DNA of 64,000 nt. Source: Rhyacophila brunnea (lineage: Eukaryota > Arthropoda > Insecta > Trichoptera > Rhyacophilidae). The translations under genes and the position numbers were made by a program. The DNA lies in NCBI GenBank assembly GCA_022495005.1, contig JAGYXB010000665.1:558001-622000 (forward strand). The letters are read 5' to 3'. This document shows positions 1 through 12,800 of the stretch, one piece after another; the stretch's first letter is position 1; each line of letters starts with the position of its first letter. The notes beneath the pieces were generated by a model. It saw only the letters and a list, made by a program, of their open reading frames with translations, did not search any database and had not been told where the DNA came from.

Positions 1-678
1 GGAATTTTTAAAAAAAATATCTCCGTTCCTACATAAAAATATACAATTTTTATAAATGATTTCGGTGTAGTTAGACAAAAGAAATATAACTGCATTAAAA
101 TGTCGATTTTGACAAAAATGGATATTCGGAAGACAAGTACTATAGCGACGATATGTTGAACACACAACGACATATATTGGGAATATTGTCACATTTTCAG
201 AATTGAAACAGAATTCGTTTTTACCACTTGAAACATAAGTTGATTTTATTTTTGCAATAAAATTCGCGGCGTGTAAGGTACCGCCATACATACACCTACC
301 GGCAGTAATAAGGTTAACAATCGAATACCGGTGAATTATAGAGTTTGATTTTGTGTTCTCAACCAGTAAAAATAACGGCGGGTTATAGTTTAGTTGTCGG
401 ATAATCGAGCCGCGGATTACTGAAGTGTACTGTATTATAATTATTATATTAACGTGCACCACTGAAGGAGACCTTGTTTGTTTACAGTATGGTAAATGAT
501 TTGAGTTGATTTTTAATAAAAGATTTTACTAATAAAATCAATATTATTTAAAGAAGTCCATAGTGCTTCTTCTATGACATTTTCAAGTCGATGTTGAGAT
601 AACATTTTCCGGCTTCCATGCCTTAAGTTTATTTAACAGAATAGACTTATGATAATATTGTTTTATTAATCATTTCAG
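1..678 (+). other. Intron of SRRT upstream of the first exon in view
   Basis: AT-rich sequence with no frame matching the SRRT residues that should precede the exon at 679. I read it as the 3' part of an intron; the 5' exons of the gene (roughly 200 residues in other animals) lie left of the window. The acceptor ends in TTTCAG at 678. Confidence 0.6.
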
Positions 679-871
679 AACCGACTAGAAATATTTGTAG
701 AACTGCTCAATAGCGCTAGCTTAGATAAAATTACTGTGGATGTTGAACAATCTGAACAGATTATCAGGTTGTTTGATACCTTTGTAATCAAATTGGAAGG
801 GGGAACCGAGGAAGACTTAAGAGTTTTAGATGAACCTCCAAAACCCCCACCGATCGTCGTAGAAAATAATG
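679..871 (+). CDS. SRRT: SRRT exon a (first in window): conserved helical core
   Basis: Encodes [16 protein letters not shown]... to ...[17 protein letters not shown], matching the conserved SRRT segment that ends in KLEGGT/EDL. Starts in phase 0 after TTTCAG and ends one base into a codon before GTGAGA. Confidence 0.93.
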
Positions 872-3800
872 GTGAGATATTCATATAAATTCATACATAA
901 CTTTTTCAAATTTCTATTAGGTTTAATTTAATTGAGAGTATTTTGTGTGATATATATCCATCCATTAATGCATTTAAATTTATTTTCTTCTATCAGCTAA
1001 ACCCGTGGAGATAATATTGGACAGCGAAACTGTCGATATAGTTAAAAAAGAAAGCGGACAATCAGACGGAGAGGACGATGACAAAACAAAAGCGGAGGGT
1101 GATGTGGCTACGACCGATGTGAAGGAAAAGGAAAAAGATACCACTCCTCTGTGCATGGACATCGACCCGCATCACAGGGAACTTCAGGAGCAAGCAAAAC
1201 TCTTTTCCAGGGTCAATTCTACCGTGGACGGTGTTGATGTTCCCATGGACACCAATCTGGGTAATTAATTTACATTTTCAAATTGTTGCAGTGGATGAAA
1301 GGAATACCCGTTATGAAGAAAAAAAAACACATCGGGCCAATGTACAAAAATATTACTATGTATGCACATTAGCCCCAAACACAACTAATTATGTGCTGCG
1401 TACAAGTCATGTGACATATTTTTTGGGAAAGCGGAATCCACTTGCGTTAAGGCTATACTTCAGTTGAGGAATGGTCTAAAAAGATCGTGGCTAGGCAATG
1501 CGCGGATTGTTGCAAATGACGCGTGCCGAATGAAATATAATTTGTCATAAAAAGTCAATATGCGTCCATTTAATGTTATGTTTATTGTTATATTACTACT
1601 AATAATACTATATTCATTGACCTGTTTCCTTTTTCAAGTAAATACGTTTTTTAGTCACCTTTACACGATTGAAGAAAATATTCATCCGACGCCATGACAA
1701 AACAAATCGACGTGCGCACACCTCGACTGTCGGTCTCCGATTGGCGACGAGTGCGATATTTCTTCGTACCTACTGTTGAAAATTATTTGCCGTTTCACTG
1801 AAGTACGCTCTTAAATTCTAATGCGAAATCATCACTGGTGATGTGATTTATATTCACATACTAATTGCAATCTCTATTGATACATGCGAGCAAGGTTGGC
1901 ATGGATGAGATTATTGTTTTTTTTTTCAGATTAAAATTCTTTATTTTATTAAGCTTTGTCATTTATTATTTCAGTACCCGAGATTCAGCCTCCAGGAGCA
2001 GAAGTCCCTGCAGTCACTGCATCAAAGAGGAAACGTTCACGAACATCTTCCGCCTCCTCCTCCGGCTCTTCTTCTTCCTCTTCTTCGTCGTCTTCTTCCA
2101 GCGACAGCGAAGGGGATGGAGAAGGAAATAATGCGGAGAGAAGGGGAGCGGCGGCCGCCGTCCAAGAACCCAAACCTCCTGGCCACACAGATGATCTCGA
2201 AGATGAACCCGATAAAGAGACTCCTAATGTCGTAGAGGTGGTTATTTCATTTTGTTTTATTTTAAAATTGCCAAAAAAACTCCCTACCAAATCACGTTAA
2301 TAAAAAATTTGTTGTAATCTTTTTGTTTGTATTATTATCACTAAACTAATAGCGCCTGTACACGTGCAAGAGTAAGCGAGATGTGATGTTGTCATTTTAT
2401 ACTACTATTTGACAGGATGTATTGAAAATCGGTTAACCTCAAATGAGTAGCTGGGTTTTTACCGGCAGGTTCGCCATTATTGTTCTACTGCGTAGGCTCA
2501 AATACTTGCGCATCATCAGCACAATTTAAAAGCTTCCAAACTTGTTTGATTCATGGACGTAATCTTGCCAACTGCAGGATAATACATGTTTCCCCATACA
2601 TTTTTTTACAGTGCACAGTAAATCTATGCATGTGTAAATGGGGTATTGTGCTTCATATTATCAGTGGAGTATTTAAATTTGGTTTCATTATGTCTGATGC
2701 ATTTTGCATTTCATTTATGAAGGTAGGTGTTTATGAAGATATTAAATTTGATATATTATAATGTTGGCAATACGCTCACCTGCAGGTCTATTCAGTATAC
2801 CTGCCACGAGTTCAATCTACTGCGCTACGATTAGGAAGTAGTTATCACCTTGGTTACTGAACACAATTTAAATCCTCAGCGCGGTAACCTATCGCATCGT
2901 TTGTTAACAGGGCAAATTAGTTGCGTAACTTGCCTTACGCTTGACATGTATTATAACAGATTATTTAGGTTTTTTTGGAATGCGCATGCACAATAGGGAA
3001 TACGAGATGTCATTGCGTAATTTCAGTATTGGAATATGTACCTAACAATTTGCTTTAAATTATAAAATGACAGGATTTGCAGATGACAGATGATTTTCTA
3101 CTGTTGTAACTTTTTCTCCACATATTTCACACCGTAGGATGTCAGTCAGAAAGAATATAATTAAAACGATACCTACTGTTGTATTACAAACGAAACCTTT
3201 ATTTTAGAGCGTACTTCAGTGAAATGGCAAATAATTTTCAACAGTAGGTGCGACGAAATTTCTCACTAGTCGCCAATCGGAGACCGAAGTCGATGTGGCA
3301 CGTCGATTTGTTTTGTCATGGTGTCGGATGAAAATATTCCTAAATCGTGTAGAGATGACTAAAAACTTTACCTATGTACTTAAAAAAGAAAACATGTCAA
3401 TGAATATTTTATTATTATTAGTAAAATAACAATAAACATAACATTAAATGGACGCATGTTGGATTTTTATGACAAATTATATTTCGTTCGGCAGGCGTCA
3501 TTTGCACAAACCGCGCATCGCCTAGCCACGATTTTTTTAGACCATGCCTCAACTGAGATATAGCCTTAATACAATTTCTATATACTATTTGACGGTCAGA
3601 CGTATACGAATTTAATGATCAGGCGCCTGACAGAGGTCATGGTTAAAAGTCGCGGCAAACATCACCATTCTTCTTACCATTTGTAAATTTGAGATATCAT
3701 TTATCGTGGATACAATCATTTTTTTGGAACACTCGCGGGAGGTTTGAATAAAGCTGCTGGAAATATTTCTAGGACTTAAATAACTGAATCATTGCTTTAA

Positions 3801-6800
3801 TGATGAGTTAATATTAGTTTCAAAGCATTGACTAAATGTCTGATAGTTGTTTAAAAATATGGAATATCTATGACATATATACTTAAATCCTTTTTGTCTG
3901 TTGTAGAAACTTACGGATACTGCAGAAGCAGCCGTGGAAGATGGCAATGAAGACGATGAAAGTAAAAGTGTCAATCAAGGTGAAAAAGAAGCATCGGAAA
4001 AGCCAGATGAAGTGTTGAATGATGATCTTGACTCCAAGACTGAACAACCAGAGAAGAAAGAACCGCGAGAGATGCATAAAACTACTTCCATATTTTTAAG
4101 AAATCTTTCACCTACTATCACCAAACCTGAAGTTGAAGCTGTGAGTCTCATAATTTTTCCTAACTTTAAAAAACATACACCTAGGATGTTTACACAAAAT
4201 CTCTTGAGACGGGGCCTGATTATGAAAATAAGCAGATGCAGCGGAAACACTAGGAGTAACCTTTTAATAAAAATTTTAATTTAACCTTTTAAAGCCACAA
4301 GTCATTTTCCATTGTGGTTTCAATGGTATCAATCATACTGTTATCGTCTGCAGCTGTCAAAATTTCTGGAACACCTTTTTGGCAATGCACTACAGTCGGG
4401 CTGATGAGTTATATTCTCGTGATTCAAATCGGGTCTTTTTCAGTGGCATCTTCAGCTTTCAGAATAACCATAAATCACAAGGAAAACCACAGGGGTGTTG
4501 TGTTAGTCAGACTTCATATTAAGATGAATCAGATTTGGCATACATTTTGCGAACACTCCGCATTGCCAGACCCTTGCTCAAACTGGAATGTACAGAGTTA
4601 GTCCTTATTGTCACCTCATCTGCAAATTCTCTGATGGTGACGGTCCTGCATGATCAATGACCTCGTTAATTTGAATTTTTGAAGGTCTACTGGAATGTGA
4701 TCCGCTTGCCACTGATATGCGACCGTAATTTAAATCAATTGTATGACACCTTAACTTGTGTAATGCAATGGTATCATCGCTATAAGCCTACTGAATGGTT
4801 TCCGCTTGGGCATTGCCAATTTTGATGCAATACAATTGCTCAAGTCTAGAAATGAACACTGCGAGTGCTGAGAACACCCTCACTCAAAGACTAAATGCCA
4901 GCGACTGGCGCTCTTTAACCCGATCGGCGCGTAAAGTTTCCATACAAAAGATATACTGTCCGCGGTAGGTTTTTCGAAATGTTATTCTTCGCTGTTTTAT
5001 AATAAATACGGCAGTTAAAAATTGTGGGTACAACTGTTATCATGCCTAGATACATAAGGATTCAAGTGCCACACTAAAACACATAATGGAGTGTTGAATT
5101 TAGCTGTGTTTCCTTTAATAAAATCTACCGTATTGCTTTGTTCCGATAAACTCGTCGCCATTTTCGATGACAAACCACTCGACTTCAAAACAAGTGCGCC
5201 AATGAAGACATTAATCACTGACTAATTTTATTTTACTCGTGTTAAAAACACTTAAAAATGCCATAAAAATTATTGAAAATAATAGCTTTTATTGGTTACT
5301 TATGAATTATTGTTAATTAGTGTAAGTTTTATTGATGACAAATCCATTAAAATTGGATGGTAGTCACCAGTTTTATTTCGTGGCATAGATTGTGTCAGCA
5401 TTTTACATGTTTTATGGGCCATTCTAATTTTAGCGTAAAGGTGAGTCCACACTGGTTGAAAATATTATAATAATTTTTTTGTTATTTTTTTTTAGTGAAA
5501 CTTGGATTTTGTAGATTACTTTTCAGTTTTATTGAGCATTGTGTTATGTTAGTGATTGTCATTTTATGTTTTATAAAAAAAACAATATTTATTTTTTATA
5601 TTGCTATAAAAACTTTTTTTTGAGTAAGGTTTTAAAAATTTATAAGCATTAAATTGCACGCGAAGATATTATTATGTAATATAGTTGAAAAGTCAATATT
5701 CCATGATTTATATATTATATTGTATACCTACCCGTGTGTTTTTTTATCAAAAATTTATACGTTTTATATATTCCTTCATAGTAATTCGTAATTTATTGGT
5801 AAAACTTGCAATCCTCTAAAATATAATATATATTTTTTCATTCCGTGTGGACGCATCTTTACTAAATATTTACGACTTCAATAATGAGCTCGATTTATGA
5901 CTTTGAAACAATTGGGGAGACACGTGAGTAATAAATGACATAATCCAGAACACAAGTTCAAGTACATTTTTAGAAATATTACGACAAATTTCTTTTCGTT
6001 TTTTGGTTGTCTTTTTCGTATTCTTGCACATGATGTAAAAATCGCGGTGCATATTCAACTTTACACGGTAAATACTCGGCGCACACTCAACTCGAATGAA
6101 ATATATTTTGTATACCTACTGCGCAGCCGCGAAAAATACCGCGTAGATTTGAACTGATGCAATCGTACCGGCGAATCTCAATAGATCGAGGGGGTTCGAA
6201 AGATCGATGTTTATGAAATTAAAACAACATATTTTTGACAAAGTTATCGATATGGCGGTACGAACACGAATCAGAGCATTTTTCAATACAAAAATCAATA
6301 CTATGCGTGAAGTATTTCGTACTTTACCGACATTTCAATTTTCGATATCAACTGTTGCGACATCCGCCCAGTATCAGAGCTTATGTAAAAAACAACATAT
6401 GTCCCATCCGCGGCGATCGGGTTAAGGGTGGGAAACAAAATCACATGCGTATGAATGGTACACTCCACCTTCCTGACGGAGGAGACCTTTCTGTGCTTCG
6501 TTTGCTTCCATGGAAAAAACATATTTGACTTGTATTCGAATCAAAACTGTCACAATATAATGCAAATATAGTCTGCGAAAGAACAGATTGCATCATTATT
6601 GTACATAGGAAGGCTGCCAAATATACTGAACTATAAATTATTCATGATGTGTAGATGAAAAACCACAATATTTATTACTGAAACATCCAAATAGTAACCG
6701 AAGATGGCAGCTATAATTTATATCGCCAACTTACAAAGTACATATTATTTTTCTTTGCCTAAGATTTCAACCACTAAAAATGTTTCAGAAATGCAATCAA

Positions 6801-9800
6801 GTGCTGTAATACTAAAAGTACATAATATGTGTCACTAAATTTCAAAATCCGCTACAGTAAAACCTCGTTAATAAGAACACTGATATTTCGAAATTCGCCG
6901 TAATTCGAAATTTTCCCAAAAAAAAAGTCACTTGAACATTATTTTCATATAAAACCATACCTTTAATTAATTAATCCCTGGCATACAAAAATATTCAATA
7001 AATCGTAATAAAGTACACTATTTCATGAGCCAGTCATTAAAAATTGTGACAGACTTTTCTTAAAAAATCAAAAACTACTTATTTTAAGAAGGTAATAAAA
7101 ATAATCCTGACATTTTATGACCCAATTCGGTAGGCACATCTATGATCGGAAACAAAATTAATGAAAATCAATTTTTTTTTTTTCAAAATTTTAATATTTT
7201 TCCCCCATACATTTCATAATTCGTAATTCGAATTCTTTTTCGATTTTCGGTCCCATGGTATTCGTATTAACGAGGTTTTACTGTATAACACTTGATTATG
7301 TTGAGAAAATCAGTAAAAACTTTTTGAACTAGAAAGGTTTTTGAATGCTTCGGTAGTGTTATAGCGGGAATTGATAGACACATTGATGTTGTTTCATAAA
7401 TGACAGTCAATCGTCGCGGATTTTGAAAGAGGCGATAAAATTTTCATGTAGAGATTTTAATAACGAATCCATTAATATATCTTAATTATTTCAAAAAGTG
7501 TTGTAGCGGGTTTTGAAATTTAATGACACATGTGCATACTAACTATCGTCCAAGCTCGTGTGTTCTATGTGAATATTATTTTTTAAGTTATATAATGAAA
7601 CAATTCAGGTACACAGAAAATATTCATGAAGTATTTTATTTGTATAATATTATGCATTTATCTTCTAGATGTGCAAACGTTACGGTGGTTTCCTTCGAGT
7701 GGTTTTAGCCGATCCGGCGCCTGAGAGGAGATGGTTCCGACGTGGATGGGTCACCTTCAAACGAGAAGTCAATATTAAGGATATCTGTTGGAATCTCAAT
7801 AATATAAGGGTTTGTAAACATTTTGATGTACACATTGGGGTGACATTACATATTGGGGTGGGGTGGGGTATGCATATTTTCTTTTCTTTTGCTGTTGCTC
7901 ACGTTAGCTGAGTAGTAGAACATCTGCTTCTGAGGTTGATAGTTGTACGTTTAAAGCCTGTGTGACAAATTCATAAAATTGTTTTTTCATTGTGTTTCTG
8001 TCCAGAACAATTCATCTAATAGCTTGAGCTTGATGGTTAATTACAACCTTTATTCGTAAATAATCTGTTTAAAGACCTCTTCCGGAGATGGCTAATGTCC
8101 ACACTGGATTGTAAAGCTAATGATAAAAAAAATGTTATAGGACTTGTTTTAATTTCAAGCGAATGTTTTATGTGAGAGTTGACATTTTTTTAGTTACGGG
8201 ATTGCGAACTGGGAGCAATTGTCAATCGGGATCTATCACGGCGCATTCGGCCTGTGAGCGGAGTCACTCTCCATCGGCAAATTGTACGAGCGGACGCACG
8301 ATTAGCTGCTAAGCTCTGTCATCATTTGGATGCCCGAGCAGGCTTGTGGACTTCTAAGGAAACCAACAATCACAAAAGTGACAATTCCACCCAGGTAATT
8401 TCATCATAATCATCAGTCTGGATCAATCCATTGCAGGATGAAAGCCTCACGATGGTGATCCCATTTCTCACCAGTCCAGTCCTGTTACTTTACCATATAT
8501 TTGAGCAGAATTTAACAATATCATTGATTCCGCGACCGCTGGGTCTACTTTTCAGAAATTTTCTACCTCTTGGGTACTATTGGGTGTCTAAATTTGTCCA
8601 GCAATTATCTCATCTCTTAGCTGTTTGACCTCCAATCATTATCAATATACAGACAATCAATCAATTAAGTTGTAAACTGATAAAATTACTCATGCAGTTT
8701 ACATCCGGAAATTCAAGTTTCTTGTAAATTTTGCAGTTTGGCCTAGTATCAGCAAATCCCGTTCTGCACAACATCACCGAATATCTCATCGAAGAGGGTT
8801 CGGCTGAAGAAGAGGAATTGTTGGGAATGAGCGGCGGTGGGGACGCAGCGGAGAACTCCACAGCGGAGGGTGCGGCGGAAGGAGCGGCAAACTCTGCCGC
8901 TGAGACGGTAGAACGCGACCCTCAGCTGACCACCGTTCTGGACCGGCTGATCTTGTACCTGAGAATCGTTCACTCTGTCGATTACTACAACCACTGCGAG
9001 TACCCTTATGAAGATGAAATGCCCAACCGATGCGGGATCATGCACGCCAGAGGGCCGCCGCCAGCCACCAAGGTTAGACAGCTATATTAAACATTATCAT
9101 TCTGAGTACATGCTTATAACTCTTCTTATCTTTCATACATTGGATTAATTGCAATATGTCAATATCCAAAAAATCATCAACATAAAATATTAGGTAGGTA
9201 GGTACGTTTAATAATAATTCACAAGATTTATGATTGTCATAAATGTTAATTGAAAATATGTATATGGAACATCTCAGATTCTGGCTAATGTGCTTTATTT
9301 AAGTACTTTAACCAGAATCCGGTGGATGTCAGTCGCACTCTGTACAAATATTTTTTCAAAAAATACTTTCCAATGTTATGTTTCCTAAGTCTTAAAATTT
9401 GGTATTTATTAGAATAGCTACATTTAGTCATGGTATTTGCGAAGTTATTTCAGTGGGTGTGCGGGGATTATTTGAATCATATTTTTATCTCACTTCTTTC
9501 TATCTACCTTTGAGTAATTTCCTCACGTTTCGCTCACCCATTGAAATTACCTTGCTAACACCACAGCTAATTTTTGCTACACCACCTATTAATCATTCAT
9601 AGCACAATTCAATAAATTGTTCTGTTTCTAGATGACTGCTAATGAAATATCAGAGTACATCCGTGTGTTTGAAGGGAAGATGTCAGCATTTCTCCAAGTC
9701 ACCCAAACCTTGGACGACGACGAGCTTGTTAAATTGGGAACGAAAGATTGCCAAGGAGAAGTGGAAAAATTCATTCAAGCGAACAGTCAAGAGCTCGCCA

Positions 9801-12800
9801 AAGACAAATGGCTCTGTCCACTCAGCGGTAAAAAATTCAAAGGTCCAGACTTCATCAGGAAGCACATATTCAATAAACACGGAGAAAAGGTTATTGAATT
9901 TTATTTATAGTTATATAAATTGGTGATTATTTTTACTGCCATCTTAAATATTTGAAGATATCAATATACTTGAATGCCCAGAGAACCAGATTACGTCACA
10001 AATTTTTGTTAGTTACGAGGGTGGGTCAATAATTCCTTAGAAAAAAGCATTAAAACAGTTATTATTTTTGTATTTTTTTTTTATTTCTCAACATAATCTC
10101 CTTGGAGCTCAATACACTTGGTTAGACGTTTCTCAATTTTTTTTAAACCGTCAGAAAAATAAGTTTTCGGAAGGTCCTCAAAATAAGCATTTGTCCGATC
10201 GATGACTTCTTCATTTGAAAAAAAACGTTGTCCACTTAGCCATTTTTTTAAGTTTGGGAAAAGGAAAAAGTCACTGGGGGCTAAATCTGGCGAATACGGT
10301 GGGTGGTCGACCAATTCGAACTTCAATTCTTCAATTTTAGCCATTGATCGTAAACATGTGTGAACACGGGCATTGTCCTGATGAAAGAGGATTTTTTTCC
10401 TGTTTAAATGAGGCCGTTTTTCTTCAATTTTGTTTTTTAGCTGGTCCAATAAAGATGCATAATAATCCCCTGTTATTGTTTTTCCTTTTTCCAAATAGTC
10501 AACGAAAATAATTTCACGTGCATCCCAAAATACAGTAGCCATAACCTTACCAGCTGATTTTACGGTTTTCGCCTTCTTTGGACATGGTTTGCCTTTCGCA
10601 ATCCACTGCTTTGACTGTTCTTTCGTCTCGGGAGTATAGTGGTGTATCCATGTTTCATCTACAGTCACAAAGCGACGAAAAAATTCATCCGGATTGCGTT
10701 GCATGAGCGACAACAGGGCTTTAGAGGCCACCACCCTATTGCGTTTATTGTCGACTGTGAGCAAACGCGGCACCCATCTTGCAGAAATATTTTTCATGCC
10801 CAATTTGTCATGTAAAATAGAAATGACGCTACCTTTTGAGATCCCTGTAACCTCAATTATCTCACTCAACTTTAATCTTCGGTCACTTAACACCATATCG
10901 TGGATTTTATTGATCATTTCTGGTGTAGTCACCTCTACAGGACGTCCTGAGCGTGGTTCATCCTTTGTTGATGTACGACCACGTTTAAATTCATTTAACC
11001 AGTTATAAATAGTTGCAAGTGAAGGAGCAGATATGCCGTGAACTAAATCCAACTCATTTTTTATTTCCTTTGCTGTTAACCCTTTTATATTAAAATGTTT
11101 AATAACAGCTCTAAACTCAATTTTCCATTTTTCCATTTTCCACAAGCAATTTTTTTTTTAAATGTACGAGAAACACACAACAACCCGACCAATCTGATTG
11201 AAACTTCGCAGCATACTGAATCGGTAGTGCCGCTGCATGAAAACAAACCGCTTACAGTACTAGTCGCGCCACCTGTCGGCTTTTCTAAGGACTTATTGAC
11301 CCACCCTCGTATCAATATGAAATGCTGTTAAACATTTATTTTTTGATTTTGGCCTGGATTGGATGGCTATGCTGGTAGAGCGGCTGCCTATGAAGCCTTG
11401 GGTTGCAGATTCGATCCCGTATCTGGGAAAAAAGTCTTGTTTCACTCTGAGGGAACAAAGAATTAATGGGAACGGAAATACCTAACTGGTGTAGAGTAAC
11501 AGGCAACCGATCTTGAGTGTGGAATGATATGGAATAAACTTTAACACGTGTCAAGAAAACGTCATTCTAAACTTGTCCTTCGTTCTGACAACCTGCTCTC
11601 GGTTTATGCACTGATACTCATTCAATATTGGTGTATTTGAAGGTTGCAACACACTATTGCACGTCTATAATGTTTGCTACACTTTTGTAGGACACACGTT
11701 CGAAACCCTACGTCCAAAGTAGTGTATTTAGTAGCCTATCTGAATTCTATTTATTAATCCGTTCTGTGGATGGGACCCATCTTGTCCTCTTAGAAACAAA
11801 GTGATATTTTGTTACCTAATCGATTATCTTGTTAGGTGGATGAAGTGAAAAAGGAAGTGGAGTATTTCAACAATTACCTGCGCGATGTGAAGCGACCGCA
11901 GCTGTCAGAACACCCCACCGCTAGCAGAAGACCGGAGCCTGCCCACCAACCGCCTTCATATCCTTCTGGGTTAGTATACAACATTGACATGAAACTAATG
12001 TTGTTTCATCAGGTGCATACCACTTTTTGTTTAAAGTAAAACTTTTACACACCGTACACTAAAAACTGGCTGATGTGTCACAAAAACCAGTCTCATGAAA
12101 ACCAAATACCTCCCGAATGTCAACGAAAAGTCCACACAATTCCGAAATCCAAAGAAGACGCAATTCATGTTACTGCCACGTGGATAACTCGCTCAGATGC
12201 CGGTAAAACTAAATTTCGGCATGCGAAATAATATTTTGTATTAACAAGTCACACAAAATAATGTGTTCAGTGAAATCAGTCACACAAGAATCTCATAATT
12301 TTACAAAAGGTATGTATTCTCCACGATAAATATATTTGAGAGTGCCTTAATAATACAAACGCCTTTTACGTTTTCTAGATACGGGTCTGGAGGCTACGGT
12401 GGTTATGGTCGCGGAGGTTATGGCAGTTATCACGCTCCATATGGATATTCCCTGCCAGCGTACGCGCCGCCTTATGCGGCTCCACGTCACACCAGGTCAT
12501 TCGCTCGCGGCAGGTACGCGCTATGAATATGCTACTTATTCATATTTTGTGCGTAAAACTAGTGTCATCATTTTGAATTAACTTAACATAGCATAAGAAT
12601 CATTATTTTAATTTTTAATCTTACTTTTAAAATCATGACACATTCAGCCTTATTATACTGGGCTGGGTACACATTTATCATGTGGATGTTACATTTAAAC
12701 TTTTTTTTTATCAATATCTATCTGCTGATAACTTTGTATTGTAACTTTCGCAGTGACTAAAGTGTCTCTTATTCATACATATTATTATAATGTTAAATTA

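Noticed and set aside
1985..2290. 101-codon - strand frame rich in Glu/Asp/Pro
   Set aside because: Reverse reading of the polyserine exon of SRRT; it extends past the splice sites of the real exon.
10694..11008. 104-codon + strand frame over the mariner
   Set aside because: It is the antisense shadow of the transposase gene; the same shadow recurs in copy 2 at 35173-35541.
11355..11430. Functional tRNA gene at the A/B-box pair
   Set aside because: The segment does not fold into a proper acceptor stem and continues into a SINE-like body; the same applies at 45690.
12740..12780. Acceptor-like TTTCGCAG followed by TGACTAA as last SRRT exon
   Set aside because: It would add only Ser-Asp and a stop, while the exon at 16114 restores the conserved YRDLDAP tail in phase.
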